A program made the translations under genes and the position numbers. Shown piece after piece: positions 53,605-63,805 of a DNA stretch of 64,000 bases. Origin of the DNA: Rhodobacteraceae bacterium CCMM004. Its GTDB lineage: Bacteria > Pseudomonadota > Alphaproteobacteria > Rhodobacterales > Rhodobacteraceae. The stretch spans positions 124,001 through 188,000 of the forward strand of contig RZWH01000006.1 of the NCBI GenBank assembly GCA_004005435.1, written 5' to 3'. The notes beneath the pieces are model-generated. The model made no database searches. It was not told where the DNA came from and was given only the letters and a program-made list of their open reading frames with translations. Numbering within the stretch: the stretch's first letter is position 1; each line of letters begins with the position of its first letter.

Positions 53605-54144
53605 TCAGCCCTCCGCCGTGGCGCGGGCGCGGCGCATCAGGCCGTAGACCGCGCGCCCGTCCTCAATGAAGCGGAACCCGATGCGCTGTCGGGTCGAGCC
53701 CTTACCATGGGACCGCCACGTCTCGGCGAACCAGACGGTGTCGGGGGGGCCCATGTCCAGGTCGAGCACCGTGTCGGGCCCGATGCTCCAGCTCTTCAGC
53801 GACTTCTGCCCCAGCAGGTCGCGGGCGATGAAGGCGCGTTCGGTGGTCAGGGTGTACCAGGTGCGGCCGCGCAGCCAGGCGTCCCAGACCCAGCGCAGGC
53901 CGGCCGCCCACAGACCGATGGCCAGGAACGGCAGGCCGAAGAGCGGGAAAAGGTCGAACCCCGGAGGCGACATCGCGGCGGCCATAGTGATCCAGAAGAT
54001 CGAGAAGCCGGTGACGAAGACGCCCATCAGGGTCTGCGGCCAGGGGCCGACCGGGCGGAGCCGGGTGTCGGGGCGCCCCTGCCAGAGGATCTCCTCGCCG
54101 CGACCGAGGATGCCCTCCCAGCCCGGGGGCGCCCCGGCGGTCAC
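53605..54144 (-). CDS. bacterial PH-domain membrane protein
   Basis: 179-residue protein. Opening LGRGEEILWQGRPDTRLRPVG is typical of bPH2/YdbS-like proteins; two transmembrane helices follow (TLMGVFVTGFSIFWITMAAA, LFPLFGLPFLAIGLWAAGL) and then a PH-like beta domain (TWYTLTTERAFIARD, LDLDMGPPDTVWFAE). Start codon GTG, overlapping the upstream gene by four bases; six bases before the pyrC homologue. Function unknown. Confidence 0.78.
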   Translation of the reverse strand: MTAGAPPGWEGILGRGEEILWQGRPDTRLRPVGPWPQTLMGVFVTGFSIFWITMAAAMSPPGFDLFPLFGLPFLAIGLWAAGLRWVWDAWLRGRTWYTLTTERAFIARDLLGQKSLKSWSIGPDTVLDLDMGPPDTVWFAETWRSHGKGSTRQRIGFRFIEDGRAVYGLMRRARATAEG

Positions 54145-54695
54145 AGGACCACCAGCAGCACGACGATCACTGCCACGGCGAGACCCGCGATTACCAGCCA
54201 GCCGGGGCGCCCGCCGCCCGCGGCCGGGGCGGGCTCGGCCGTGGGGGTGGCGGCCGCCATGGGCGCGGCGCTGCGGGACGGGGCGATCTCGGGCGTCGGC
54301 GGGGCGGCGTCGGCCTCGCGGTAGAGCCCGACGAAGCGCAGCGGCGGCTGCGGCTCCAGCGTCTGGGCGGTGCCGGACAGCGCCTTGGCGGGCACCACCA
54401 CCACCACCCCCCGCACCGCGTCGATGCGGGCGCGGTTCGCGGCGACCGCTTCGGGCGCGATGCCCAGCCCCTCGGTCATGAACCCGGCGAGGCCCAACCC
54501 CTCGAGATCCTCGACGCGGGCGGCCTGAACCGGCGTGGCGTCGATGCGGTCCGCGCCCAGCAGCCGTTTCAGCGTCGGGGCGTCCGGCCCCGCGGGCTGC
54601 GCCAGCGCGGCCGCCTCCGGGGCGTCGGCGTCCAATGAGAACAGGCGCACAGTGCCCCATTCGTCGGCGTCTACGGTTAGGTCGTTCTGGGTCAT
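54141..54695 (-). CDS. tail-anchored protein encoded after pyrB, uncharacterised
   Basis: 184-residue protein: a soluble N-terminal ~115 residues ([35 protein letters not shown]), an Ala/Pro linker, and one C-terminal transmembrane helix ([21 protein letters not shown]) at the very end. It overlaps the pyrB stop and the PH-domain start by four bases each. No family recognised; its place suggests that it links the pyrimidine enzymes or simply shares the transcript. Confidence 0.72.
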   Translation of the reverse strand: MTQNDLTVDADEWGTVRLFSLDADAPEAAALAQPAGPDAPTLKRLLGADRIDATPVQAARVEDLEGLGLAGFMTEGLGIAPEAVAANRARIDAVRGVVVVVPAKALSGTAQTLEPQPPLRFVGLYREADAAPPTPEIAPSRSAAPMAAATPTAEPAPAAGGGRPGWLVIAGLAVAVIVVLLVVL

Positions 54696-55642
54696 ACCAC
54701 CCCCTCCTCGCGATCCGCCCGGAGCGCCCGGGCCAACAGATCCATTGCCGCCATGCGCACCGCCACGCCCATCTCCACCTGCTCCTGAATGACGGATCGG
54801 TTGATGTCGTCGGCCAGCGTGCCGTCGATCTCGACCCCGCGATTCATCGGACCGGGGTGCATGACGATGGCGTCGGGCGCGGCATGGGCCAGCTTTTCGG
54901 CGTCGAGCCCGTAGCGATGGTAGTACTCTCTCTGGGAGGGAATGAATGCGCCGTCCATGCGTTCCCTCTGGAGCCGCAGCATCATCACCACGTCGGCGCC
55001 CCTGAGCCCCTCGACCATGTCGTGGCAGACCTCGACCCCCCAGTCGGCGGCGCCCGCGGGGATCAGCGTGGGCGGGCCGACGAGGCGCAGGCGGCTCTCC
55101 ATCTTGCCCAGGAGGTGGATGTTCGAGCGGGCGACTCGGGAATGCGCGATGTCGCCGCAGATAGCCACGGTCAGGCGGTGCAGCCGCCCCTTGGCCCGGC
55201 GGATCGTCAGCGCGTCGAGCAGCGCCTGTGTCGGGTGCTCGTGCCGCCCGTCCCCGGCGTTCAGGACGGCGCAGTTCACCTTCTGCGCCAGGAGGTTGAC
55301 GGCGCCCGACTGCGGATGCCGCACCACCAGAAGGTCGGGATGCATGGCGTTCAGCGTCAGGGCGGTGTCGATCAGCGTCTCGCCTTTCTTGATCGAGCTG
55401 GCCTGCATCGGCATCGACATCACGTCGGCGCCCAGACGCATCCCCGCGATCTCGAAACTCGCCTGGGTGCGGGTCGAGTTCTCGAAGAACATGTTGATCT
55501 GAGTGAGGCCGCGCAGCGCCTCGCGGTGCTTGTCGCCCGAGCGGTTCAGCGTGGCATAGTCGTCGGCGAGATCCAGGATGGCGGTGATCTCGGGCGGCGC
55601 CAGCCCCTCGATCCCCAGTAGATGCCGGTGCCTGAGCGTCAT
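54692..55642 (-). CDS. pyrB: aspartate carbamoyltransferase
   Basis: Catalyses carbamoyl aspartate formation in pyrimidine synthesis. The 316-residue catalytic chain has the carbamoyl-phosphate loop [13 protein letters not shown] near residue 53, [15 protein letters not shown] near 130, and [12 protein letters not shown] near 262. It has the short N-terminus of class C/A type chains; no pyrI regulatory gene is present. It heads an operon containing the dihydroorotase homologue. Confidence 0.96.
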   Translation of the reverse strand: MTLRHRHLLGIEGLAPPEITAILDLADDYATLNRSGDKHREALRGLTQINMFFENSTRTQASFEIAGMRLGADVMSMPMQASSIKKGETLIDTALTLNAMHPDLLVVRHPQSGAVNLLAQKVNCAVLNAGDGRHEHPTQALLDALTIRRAKGRLHRLTVAICGDIAHSRVARSNIHLLGKMESRLRLVGPPTLIPAGAADWGVEVCHDMVEGLRGADVVMMLRLQRERMDGAFIPSQREYYHRYGLDAEKLAHAAPDAIVMHPGPMNRGVEIDGTLADDINRSVIQEQVEMGVAVRMAAMDLLARALRADREEGVV

Positions 55643-55744
55643 CCTGCCGTCCCTGCCGTGCGCGCCCGGTATAGGGCGGGCGCCGGGGACGGGCAAGGCG
55701 GGTGGCTTGCCGACTCGGGGGGGTGGGCCTAGGGTCCGGCGACG

Positions 55745-56563
55745 ATGATCCCCGCAAACGCCCTCGACCCCGCGACCGCCCGCGCCCTGCTGGAATGGCA
55801 GGTCGAGCTGGGCGCGACCGAGGCCATCTGCGAGGCGCCGGTCGACCGCTACGCCCTGGCCGCGGCCGAGGCGGCGGAGCGGGCGGCGCCCCCCGCCGCG
55901 CCCGCCACGCCGGCGCATGTCGAGCCCGCGGGCGGGGAGGGGCCGGACCCGGTGGCGGTCGCCCGGGCCGCCGCGGCGGACGCCGCGGACCTGGCTGGGC
56001 TGGAGGCTGCGCTTGCCGCCTTCGAAGGCTGCGCGCTGAAGAAGGGGGCGCAGACCCTGGTGTTCGCCGACGGAGTGCCGGGCGCGCGGGTGATGATCGT
56101 CGGCGAGGCGCCGGGCCGCGACGAGGACCGCCAGGGCAAGCCCTTCGTCGGCCGGGCGGGACAGCTCCTCGACCGGATGTTCGCCGCCATCGGCCTGTCG
56201 CGCGCGGCCGAGGATCCGGCCCAGGCGCTCTACATCACCAACGTCCTGCCCTGGCGGCCGCCGCAGAACCGCGACCCCCGGCCCGACGAGATCGCGATGA
56301 TGCTGCCCTTCGTCGAGCGGCACATCGCGCTGGCCGCGCCCGAGGTGCTGGTTCTGATGGGCAACATCTCGTGCCAGGCGCTGCTGCGGCGCAAGGGCAT
56401 CCTGCGGCTGAGGGGCCAGTGGACCGAGGCGCTGGGCCTGCCGGTGTTGCCAATGACGCACCCGGCCTATCTGTTGCGCCAACCCGCGGCCAAGCGCCAT
56501 GCCTGGTCAGACCTCCTGGCTCTGGCCGCCCATCTCGATCCCGAACCGAAGGACACCACATGA
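55745..56563 (+). CDS. uracil-DNA glycosylase, family 4-like, without most Fe-S cysteines
   Basis: 272-residue base-excision enzyme. Active-site motif A is [21 protein letters not shown] (residues 119-139; the GEAPG-x-x-E-D pattern is family 4), and the second box is [11 protein letters not shown] near 236. Residues ~1-90 are an Ala-rich extension found in alphaproteobacterial members. Of the four cluster ligands only Cys96 (FEGCALKK) remains; the positions in NVLPWRPP and DEIAMMLPF hold Trp and Met. It is divergent from pyrB and coupled to the next gene (ATGA). Confidence 0.85.
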   Translation: MIPANALDPATARALLEWQVELGATEAICEAPVDRYALAAAEAAERAAPPAAPATPAHVEPAGGEGPDPVAVARAAAADAADLAGLEAALAAFEGCALKKGAQTLVFADGVPGARVMIVGEAPGRDEDRQGKPFVGRAGQLLDRMFAAIGLSRAAEDPAQALYITNVLPWRPPQNRDPRPDEIAMMLPFVERHIALAAPEVLVLMGNISCQALLRRKGILRLRGQWTEALGLPVLPMTHPAYLLRQPAAKRHAWSDLLALAAHLDPEPKDTT

Positions 56564-57420
56564 CCGACAGCTACGAGCCGCCCAAGGTTTGGACCTGGGA
56601 GAAGGACTCGGGCGGGCAATTCGCCTCGACCAACCGTCCCATCGCCGGACCCACCCACGACGCCCCGTTGCCGGTGGGCGAGCATCCCTTGCAACTGCAC
56701 TCGCTGGCCACGCCCAACGGGGTCAAGGTCACGGTGCTGCTGGAGGAACTGCTGGAGGCCGGGCACGATGCCGAATACGACGCCTGGCCGATCCGCATCG
56801 GCGACGGCGCGCAGTTCGGCTCGGGCTTTGTCGAGATCAACCCCAACTCCAAGATCCCGGCCCTGATCGACCGCGGGGTCGCGCCGCACCGCCGGGTGTT
56901 CGAGTCGGGCGCGATCCTGATCTACCTGGCCGAGAAGTTCGGGGCCTTCCTCCCGACCGATCCCGGTCCGCGGGCCGAGGTCCTGTCCTGGGTCATGTGG
57001 CAGATGGGCAGTGCGCCGTTCCTTGGCGGCGGGTTCGGCCACTTCTACAGCTACGCGCCCGAGAAGTGGGAGTATCCCATCGACCGCTACGCGATGGAGA
57101 CCAAGCGCCAGCTCGACGTCCTGAACCGTGAACTGGCCGACAAGACGCATATCGCGGGCGACGACTATACCATCGCCGACATGGCGATCTGGCCCTGGTA
57201 CGGGCAGCTCTGCCTCGGCCGGCTCTACGACGCGGCCGAGTTTCTGGACGTGGCGAGCTACGGCAACGTGGTGCGCTGGGCCGAGACGCTCGACGCCCGC
57301 CCGGCGGTGCGGCGGGGGCGGATGGTCAACAAGTTGAACGGCGATCCCGCGATGCAACTGCACGAGCGCCACGACGGCTCGGATTTCGAGCATCGCACCC
57401 AGGACAAGCTGGAGGGATGA
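56560..57420 (+). CDS. YghU-type glutathione transferase / disulfide-bond oxidoreductase
   Basis: 286-residue Nu-class GST. N-terminal thioredoxin-like domain: [23 protein letters not shown] (residues ~43-65; TPNG holds the glutathione-contacting Thr) and [14 protein letters not shown] with [16 protein letters not shown]-terminal helical domain: [20 protein letters not shown] and [11 protein letters not shown]. Such enzymes reduce disulfides or peroxides with two glutathiones. It is coupled to the UDG gene and to moaB. Confidence 0.92.
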   Translation: MTDSYEPPKVWTWEKDSGGQFASTNRPIAGPTHDAPLPVGEHPLQLHSLATPNGVKVTVLLEELLEAGHDAEYDAWPIRIGDGAQFGSGFVEINPNSKIPALIDRGVAPHRRVFESGAILIYLAEKFGAFLPTDPGPRAEVLSWVMWQMGSAPFLGGGFGHFYSYAPEKWEYPIDRYAMETKRQLDVLNRELADKTHIAGDDYTIADMAIWPWYGQLCLGRLYDAAEFLDVASYGNVVRWAETLDARPAVRRGRMVNKLNGDPAMQLHERHDGSDFEHRTQDKLEG

Positions 57421-57959
57421 GCCGGATCGACGACAGCAAGGAGTTCGTGCCCGTCCGCATCGCGGTGCTGACCGTCAGCGACACCCGCAGCGCCGCCGAC
57501 GATCGGTCCGGCGACACGTTGGTCGGGCGGCTGGAGGCGGCGGGGCATACCCTCGCCGCTCGCACGCTCCTGCCCGACGACCGCGCCGCCATCGCCGAGC
57601 AGTTGCGCCGCTGGTGCGCCGACCCGGAGATCGACGTCATCCTCTCGACCGGCGGCACCGGGCTGACGGGACGGGACGTGAGCGTCGAGGCGCATCGCGA
57701 CGTCTATGAAAAGGAGATCGAGGCCTTCGGCACCGTCTTCACCATCGTCTCGATGCAGAAGATCGGCACCTCCGCGGTGCAGAGCCGGGCCACCGGCGGC
57801 GTCGCGATGGGCACCTACCTCTTTGCCCTGCCCGGCTCTCCGGGGGCGTGCAAGGACGCCTGGGACGAGATCCTGGCGCCTCAGTTCGACTATCGCCACC
57901 GCCCCTGCAACTTCGTCGAGATTTTCCCACGGCTCGACGAACACAAGCGACGGAAATAG
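57417..57959 (+). CDS. moaB: molybdenum cofactor biosynthesis protein B
   Basis: 180-residue MogA/MoaB-fold protein. Motifs: IAVLTVSDTRSAADDRSGD at the N-terminus and LSTGGTGLTGRDVSVEA near residue 80, which bind molybdopterin. It is presumed to adenylate molybdopterin in bacteria without MogA. It overlaps the YghU gene by four bases. The N-terminal [17 protein letters not shown] is the usual alphaproteobacterial start. Confidence 0.92.
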   Translation: MSRIDDSKEFVPVRIAVLTVSDTRSAADDRSGDTLVGRLEAAGHTLAARTLLPDDRAAIAEQLRRWCADPEIDVILSTGGTGLTGRDVSVEAHRDVYEKEIEAFGTVFTIVSMQKIGTSAVQSRATGGVAMGTYLFALPGSPGACKDAWDEILAPQFDYRHRPCNFVEIFPRLDEHKRRK

Positions 57960-57986
57960 CGGGTCCGTCCGTAACACGGTTGTAAC

Positions 57987-58014
57987 TTGGCGCGGTCGCC
58001 TCGGCGGCTATCTT
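57987..58014 (+). promoter_or_regulatory. candidate promoter for the RND pump operon
   Basis: TTGGCG (57987-57992) and TATCTT (58009-58014) are 16 bases apart and about 27 bases before the adaptor ATG. Moderate consensus match within the 82-base gap after moaB. Confidence 0.4.
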
Positions 58015-58041
58015 GAACCGGGTCGGACGGAGTCCTGCCGA

Positions 58042-59505
58042 ATGAGATTTTTGCGCCGGTCCCTCGTGGGGCTGTTCCTGCTCGCCGTGACGCTGGGCCT
58101 GCTGGCCCTCGCCGGGCAGGGTGTGCGCGGGGCGCTGGAGGATCGCGCGTCGCGCGAGGACCGGCCGCGGCAGGCACGCGAACGGGTGTTCGCCGCGAAC
58201 GTCGTGCCGCTGGTGCCCGAGACCATCGTGCCGGTCCTGTCGACCTTCGGCGAAGTGCGCTCGCGGCGGACGCTGGACGTGCGCACCGCCGTCTCCGGCG
58301 CGGTGATAGAGCTGGGCGACGGGGTGGAGGAGGGTGGTGCCGTCGCGGCGGGGCAGTTCCTCCTGCGCATCGACCCGGCGGCGGCCGAGACCGCCCTGGC
58401 GCTCGCGCGCACCGATCTCCAGGACGCGGAGGCGGAGGTGCGCGACGCCCGGCGGTCGGTCGAGCTGGCCGGCGACGATTTGGCCTCGGCCCGGGCGCAG
58501 GCCGATCTGCGGACCCGTGCCCTGACCCGTCAACGCGACCTGCGCGACCGCGGCGTCGGCACCGAGGCGGCGGTCGAGGCGGCCGAACTGGCCGCGGCCA
58601 CGGCGGATCAGGCGGTGCTGTCGCGCCGGCAGGCTCTGGCCCAGGCCGAGGCGCGCGCCGACCAGGCCGAGACCCGCCTGGCGCGCACCCGGATCGCCGT
58701 CGCCGAGGCCGAGCGCGACCTGGCCGAGACCGAGATCCGCGCCGAGTTCGCGGGCGTTTTGGCCGATGTTGCGGTGGTGCGGGGTGGGCTGGTGTCGACG
58801 AACGAGCGGCTGGCGCGGCTCATCGACCCCGAGGCGCTGGAGGTCGCGTTCCGAGTGTCGACCGCGCAATACGCCCGCCTGCTGGACGCTGAGGGGCGGC
58901 TGACGCGCCGCCCGTTGCGCATCGCTCTGGAGGTCGCGGGGCTCACCGTCGCGACCACCGGGACCATCAGCCGCGAGAGCGCGGCGGTGGGCGAGGGCCA
59001 GACCGGACGCCTGCTCTTTGCCGCGCTGGACGCCGCGCAGGGGTTCCGTCCCGGCGACTTTGCCGTGGTGTCGGTGGAGGAGCCGCCGCTCGACCGGGTC
59101 GCGCGTCTTCCGGCCAGTGCGGTGGCATCCGACGGCACCGTCCTGGTTCTGGGCGCGGAGGACCGGTTGGAGGTGGCCGATGTCCAACTTCTGCGCCGCC
59201 AGGGCGACGACGTCATCGTCCGGGCCGCAGATCTTGCCGGCCGCGAGGTCGTGGCCGAGCGTTCGCCGCTCCTCGGTGCGGGGATCAAGGTGCGGCCGAT
59301 CCGCCCCGCCGACCTCGCCGCCGAGGTCCCCGCCGGCCCCGATATGGTCGAGTTGAGCGACGAGCGGCGGGCCAAGCTGGTGGCCTTCGTCGAAGGCAAC
59401 CCGAGAATGCCAGCCGAGGCCAAAGAGCGGGTTCTGGCGCAACTCCGCGCGCCGCAGGTGCCCGCCCAGATGGTCGAGCGCATCGAATCGCGGATGGGCG
59501 GCTGA
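58042..59505 (+). CDS. RND efflux periplasmic adaptor
   Basis: 487-residue membrane-fusion protein. One N-terminal helix (SLVGLFLLAVTLGLLALAGQG) anchors it; VRTAVSGAVIELGDGVEEGGAVAAGQFLLRID is the lipoyl half-motif, then a long coiled-coil hairpin (residues ~115-230, many Ala/Glu/Arg) and the second lipoyl half with LAETEIRAEFAGVLADV. A C-terminal ~50-residue helical extension (LSDERRAKLVAFVEGNPRMP) is additional. It is one base before the pump gene. Confidence 0.9.
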   Translation: MRFLRRSLVGLFLLAVTLGLLALAGQGVRGALEDRASREDRPRQARERVFAANVVPLVPETIVPVLSTFGEVRSRRTLDVRTAVSGAVIELGDGVEEGGAVAAGQFLLRIDPAAAETALALARTDLQDAEAEVRDARRSVELAGDDLASARAQADLRTRALTRQRDLRDRGVGTEAAVEAAELAAATADQAVLSRRQALAQAEARADQAETRLARTRIAVAEAERDLAETEIRAEFAGVLADVAVVRGGLVSTNERLARLIDPEALEVAFRVSTAQYARLLDAEGRLTRRPLRIALEVAGLTVATTGTISRESAAVGEGQTGRLLFAALDAAQGFRPGDFAVVSVEEPPLDRVARLPASAVASDGTVLVLGAEDRLEVADVQLLRRQGDDVIVRAADLAGREVVAERSPLLGAGIKVRPIRPADLAAEVPAGPDMVELSDERRAKLVAFVEGNPRMPAEAKERVLAQLRAPQVPAQMVERIESRMGG

Positions 59506-59506
59506 G

Positions 59507-62500
59507 ATGGCGCGACAGCTCTCTGCCGCCGGGGGCATCCTGAGCTACTTCACCCGCCACCGCACGGCGGCGAACCTCCTGCTGGTGGTGATGCTGGCCC
59601 TGGGCCTCGCCGCGGCGCCGCAGATGCGGGCGCAGTTCTTTCCCGACGTGATCCTCGACGACGTCACCGTCTCGGTCCGCTGGGACGGGGCCGGGGCCGA
59701 AGACGTCGACACCGCCATCGTCGGCGTGCTGGAGCCCGCGCTGTTGGCCGTCGAAGGCGTCGTCGCCTCCGAAGCGCGCTCGACCGAGGGGCGCGCCACT
59801 CTGACGGTGGAGTTCGAACCGGGGTGGGACATGGCCCGTGCCGCCGACGACGTCGCGGCGGCGGTCGACGCGATCGCCGGCCTGCCCAATGAGGCCGAGG
59901 ATCCCGAGATCCGGCGCAGCACCTGGTGGGACCGCGTGACCGACGTGGTGATCACCGGGCCGGTGGGGGTGGATCAACTCGGCCGCTTTGCCGACGAGTT
60001 CTCGGCACGGCTGTTCCAGGCCGGGGTGACGCGGGTGACGATCCGCGGGGTCGCCGCGCCCGAGACGGTGGTGGAGGTGCCGGCGTTGTCGCTGCTGCGC
60101 CACGACCTGACCATGTCAGAGATCGCCGAGGCCATCGCCGAAGAGGCCGAGGCGGACCCCGCCGGCGACGTGGGTGGCGCCGCGCGGGTGCGGACCGGCG
60201 TCGCCAAGCGCTCGGCCGAGGACATCGCCGCCATCGTCCTGCGCTCCGAGGGCGACGGGTCCAAGCTAACCATCGGCGACGTGGCCGAGGTGCGCGTAGA
60301 GGGGATCGACCGCGAACGCAGCTACTTCGTCGGTCCCAACCCGGCCGTTTCGATCCGCGTCGACCGATCCGACCGCGGCGACGCCATCGGCATCCAGCGC
60401 ACGGTCGAGGAGGTCGCCGCCGAGATGGAGCTGGGCCTGCCCGAGGGCGTGCATATCGACCTCATCCGCACCCGGGCCGAGGCGATCACCGGGCGGATCG
60501 GCATCCTGCTCGATAACGGGCTGGTGGGTCTGGGGCTGGTGGTGGCGTTGCTGTTTCTGTTCTTGAACGCCCGCACCGCATTCTGGGTCGCCGCGGGCAT
60601 CCCCGTGGCGATGACCGCGGCCATCGCGCTGATGTGGGCGGCGGGCCTGACGTTGAACATGATCTCGCTCTTTGCGCTGATCATCACGCTCGGCATCGTG
60701 GTGGACGACGCCATCGTCGTGGGCGAACACGCCGATTTCCGCGCCCGCCACCTGGGCGAGCCGCCGGTGGTCGCCGCCGAGAATGCGGCGCGGCGCATGT
60801 TCCCGGCGGTGCTGTCGGCCACGATCACGACGATCATCGCGTTCTTCGGACTCGTCGCCATCGGCGGGCGGTTCGGCGATCTGATCGCCGACATCCCCTT
60901 CACCGTGATCGTCGTCCTGGCGGCGAGCCTGGTGGAATGCTTCCTCATCCTGCCCAACCACATGGCCCATTCCATCGCCCATTCGGCCAAGGTCCACTGG
61001 TACGACCTGCCGAGCCGCGTGGTCGACCGCGGATTCACCTGGGTGCGCGACACCCTGTTTCGCCGGCTGATGGCCGCGGTGGTCTGGGCGCGGTATCCGG
61101 TGATGGCGGGGACGCTGTTGGTCCTGGCGAGCCAGGCGACGCTGTTCATCCGTGGCGACGTGCAGTGGCGGTTCTTCAACGCGCCCGAGCAGGGCAGCGT
61201 CTCGGGCAACTTCGCGATGCAGGCCGGCGCCACCCGTGAGGACACGCTGGAGATGATGCGCATCCTCCAGCAGGCGGTGGACGACCTCGGCGCGAAATAC
61301 GAGGCCGAGCATGGGCGCAACCCCGTCGCCTACGCCCTGGCCGAGATCGGCGGCACCACCGGGCGCGGTCTGTCGGGAACCGAGAACACCGACGCCGCAC
61401 TTCTGGGCTCCATCGCCATCGAGCTGATCGACGCCGACCTGCGGCCCTATTCCAGCTTTGCCTTCGTGGCCGAGTTGCAGGATGCGGTGCCGCGCCACCC
61501 GCGGCTGGAGACCATCAGCTTTCGCGGCTGGCGGTCGGGGCCGGGGGGCGATGCTCTGGACGTGCAGATCTCGGGCGCCACCTCCGAGACGCTCAAGGCT
61601 GCCGCCGAGAACCTCAAGGGCACGCTGGCGCAGTTCCCCGAGGTGTCGGCCCTGGAGGACAGCCTGGCCTACGACAAGGAAGAGCTGATCCTGGAGCTGA
61701 CGCCCCAGGGCCAGGCGCTGGGCCTGTCCATCGACGGGTTGGGCCGGGTCCTGCGCGACCGGCTGAATGGGATCGAGGCGGCGAGTTTCCCCGACGGGCC
61801 GCGGTCTGCGTCGATTCGGGTCGAGCTGCCCCCGGACGAACTGACCGCCGATTTCCTGGACCGCACCATGCTGCGCACGCCGGCCGGCGCCTACGTGAAC
61901 CTTGTGGACGTCGTCACGGTCGAGACGCGCCGCGGGTTCTCGACCATCCGGCGCGAGAACGGCCTGCGCCTGATTTCGGTCACCGGCGATCTGAGCGAGG
62001 ACGACCCCGCCCGCGCCCAAGAGATCATGGCTGCGCTGGAAGAGACCATCCTGCCGACGCTGGAAGAGGACTTCGGCGTCGCCACGGCGATGTCCGGGCT
62101 GGCCGAGCAGGAGAGCGATTTCCTCAACGACGCGCTCATCGGGTTCACCCTGTGCCTCCTCGGCATCTACCTGACGCTGGCGTGGATCTTCGCCTCCTGG
62201 ACCCGGCCCATCGTGGTCATGGCGATCATCCCCTTCGGCCTGGTCGGGACGATCTACGGTCACCACCTGTGGGACGTGCCGCTCAGCATGTTCACGGTGG
62301 TGGGGCTGATCGGCATGACCGGGATCATCATCAACGACAGCATCGTCCTGGTGACGACCGTGGACGAATATGCCGAGGAGCGGGGCTTGATCCCCGCCAT
62401 CGTCGACGGGGCGAGCGACCGGCTGCGGCCCGTGCTGCTGACCACGCTGACGACGGTGTTGGGGCTCGCGCCTCTCCTCTACGAGACGTCGAGCCAGGCG

Positions 62501-62893
62501 CAGTTCCTCAAGCCCACGGTGATCACATTGGTCTACGGGCTGGGGTTCGGCATGGTGCTCGTCCTGCTCGTCGTCCCGGCGCTGATGGCAATGCAACAGG
62601 ACGTGGGCAAGCAACTGCGCGGCCTGCGCCGGGCGCTCCTGGGCGGGCGGCATCGCGCGGCCGCCGTGGCGGCCGGGGCGGGGGCGCTCGGGGTGGTGAC
62701 GGCGTTTGCGGCGACGCTTGGCGCGGTCATCGTGCAGGGGCAGGTCTGGGCGCCCGTGGCGGCCGCGCTGCCCTTGGCCGAGATCGGGATGATGGTCGCG
62801 CTCGGCCTCTTCCTCGGCCTGAGCGCTCTGTGGCTGATCGGGATCTGGCTCCTCGCCAATCTGCTCTTTGCGCTGCGCCGCCGCCCGGCCTGA
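59507..62893 (+). CDS. RND family efflux permease (HAE-1/AcrB type)
   Basis: 1128-residue inner-membrane pump. TM1 near residue 22, porter domain (FFPDVILDDVTVSVRW), TM2-6 from about residue 340; the proton-relay motif is LGIVVDDAIVVGEHADFRAR (TM4), and the TM10 region reads GLIGMTGIIINDSIVLVTTVDE. The C-terminus has two further hydrophobic helices beyond the usual twelve (ALGVVTAFAATLGAVIVQ, MMVALGLFLGLSALWLIG), longer than AcrB (1049 residues). Substrate unknown; no outer-membrane channel gene is in the window. Confidence 0.92.
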   Translation: MARQLSAAGGILSYFTRHRTAANLLLVVMLALGLAAAPQMRAQFFPDVILDDVTVSVRWDGAGAEDVDTAIVGVLEPALLAVEGVVASEARSTEGRATLTVEFEPGWDMARAADDVAAAVDAIAGLPNEAEDPEIRRSTWWDRVTDVVITGPVGVDQLGRFADEFSARLFQAGVTRVTIRGVAAPETVVEVPALSLLRHDLTMSEIAEAIAEEAEADPAGDVGGAARVRTGVAKRSAEDIAAIVLRSEGDGSKLTIGDVAEVRVEGIDRERSYFVGPNPAVSIRVDRSDRGDAIGIQRTVEEVAAEMELGLPEGVHIDLIRTRAEAITGRIGILLDNGLVGLGLVVALLFLFLNARTAFWVAAGIPVAMTAAIALMWAAGLTLNMISLFALIITLGIVVDDAIVVGEHADFRARHLGEPPVVAAENAARRMFPAVLSATITTIIAFFGLVAIGGRFGDLIADIPFTVIVVLAASLVECFLILPNHMAHSIAHSAKVHWYDLPSRVVDRGFTWVRDTLFRRLMAAVVWARYPVMAGTLLVLASQATLFIRGDVQWRFFNAPEQGSVSGNFAMQAGATREDTLEMMRILQQAVDDLGAKYEAEHGRNPVAYALAEIGGTTGRGLSGTENTDAALLGSIAIELIDADLRPYSSFAFVAELQDAVPRHPRLETISFRGWRSGPGGDALDVQISGATSETLKAAAENLKGTLAQFPEVSALEDSLAYDKEELILELTPQGQALGLSIDGLGRVLRDRLNGIEAASFPDGPRSASIRVELPPDELTADFLDRTMLRTPAGAYVNLVDVVTVETRRGFSTIRRENGLRLISVTGDLSEDDPARAQEIMAALEETILPTLEEDFGVATAMSGLAEQESDFLNDALIGFTLCLLGIYLTLAWIFASWTRPIVVMAIIPFGLVGTIYGHHLWDVPLSMFTVVGLIGMTGIIINDSIVLVTTVDEYAEERGLIPAIVDGASDRLRPVLLTTLTTVLGLAPLLYETSSQAQFLKPTVITLVYGLGFGMVLVLLVVPALMAMQQDVGKQLRGLRRALLGGRHRAAAVAAGAGALGVVTAFAATLGAVIVQGQVWAPVAAALPLAEIGMMVALGLFLGLSALWLIGIWLLANLLFALRRRPA

Positions 62894-62908
62894 GCGGTCG
62901 AGAGCCGG

Positions 62909-63712
62909 TCAGCCGCAGCCGCGGATGTCCACCGCGCCGCGGCGGCCCAGCAGGGTCAGCCGCACCGCGCTGCGGTCCAGAGCGAACGCCGCGCCGCGCG
63001 GGGGGATCAGCTCCACCCGCGCGGTCAGCGTGCCGCCCCGGCGCTCCATGTCGGCCTCGGACACCCAGACCCGCCGGTCCGGCAGCTCAAAGACCGCGAA
63101 CTCGCCCCCGCCCATGGGCGGCACCGCCACTTCTGCGGTCAGGGCCACGCCGTCGCGGAGCGGTGCGACCTCGCAGCGCACGCTCGCGACCCCCGCCTCG
63201 GCGGCACTGAGCGGGCGATCGGCCAGGGCGGCGCGGATGCGCGCGTCCGGCCGGCCGCCGCCCGCGGGCAGGTCGGCGACGATCTCCCGCGTGAGGGGGA
63301 TGCACACGTCCTCGCACACCCCCATGTCGACCTTGGCTCTTAGGCGGATCGGCCGCGACGGGTCGCGCGGCACCAGGCGGAAGGGCAGGATCACTCCGTC
63401 GCGATAGCCCACCGAGGTCATGCCGTTTTGGTGGAACACCTCCGGCGTCGGCCAATGCACCTCCACCGACTTGAGATTCTCCGACCCCCGCCAGTCGAAG
63501 GTCGGCGGGATCCCCGCATCCCCCGGTGCGCGCCAATAGGTCTTCCACCCCGGGGCCAGCTGGATGCGCAGGGCCGCCACGTGGCCGCCCTCGTCCCGCC
63601 AGCCCGGCAGGATGTCCAGCGCGGCGACGGTGTCGAGGCTCTGCGCCGCGGCCGGCAGGGCGGCGAGGCACAGGGCGGCGATGCGGAGCAGGCGGAGCGC
63701 GAGTCGGATCAT
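62909..63712 (-). CDS. DsbD N-terminal-domain-like protein, secreted
   Basis: 267-residue protein with signal peptide ([21 protein letters not shown]) and the DsbD-alpha-like immunoglobulin fold: [35 protein letters not shown], and [13 protein letters not shown], where the two Cys form the redox pair. The transmembrane and thioredoxin domains of DsbD are absent, so it is a stand-alone periplasmic thiol protein, probably receiving electrons from a CcdA-like partner elsewhere. GTG 63730 is an alternative start. It is divergent from the YqgE gene and convergent with the pump. Confidence 0.85.
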   Translation of the reverse strand: MIRLALRLLRIAALCLAALPAAAQSLDTVAALDILPGWRDEGGHVAALRIQLAPGWKTYWRAPGDAGIPPTFDWRGSENLKSVEVHWPTPEVFHQNGMTSVGYRDGVILPFRLVPRDPSRPIRLRAKVDMGVCEDVCIPLTREIVADLPAGGGRPDARIRAALADRPLSAAEAGVASVRCEVAPLRDGVALTAEVAVPPMGGGEFAVFELPDRRVWVSEADMERRGGTLTARVELIPPRGAAFALDRSAVRLTLLGRRGAVDIRGCG

Positions 63713-63805
63713 GGCGCGGACCCTAGCCACGGGGGGACCGGATGGAAATCACATTGCGGCGAGAGCGGGCTTGAACCCGGCCGGTCGCGCACATTACTCA
63801 GGGAT

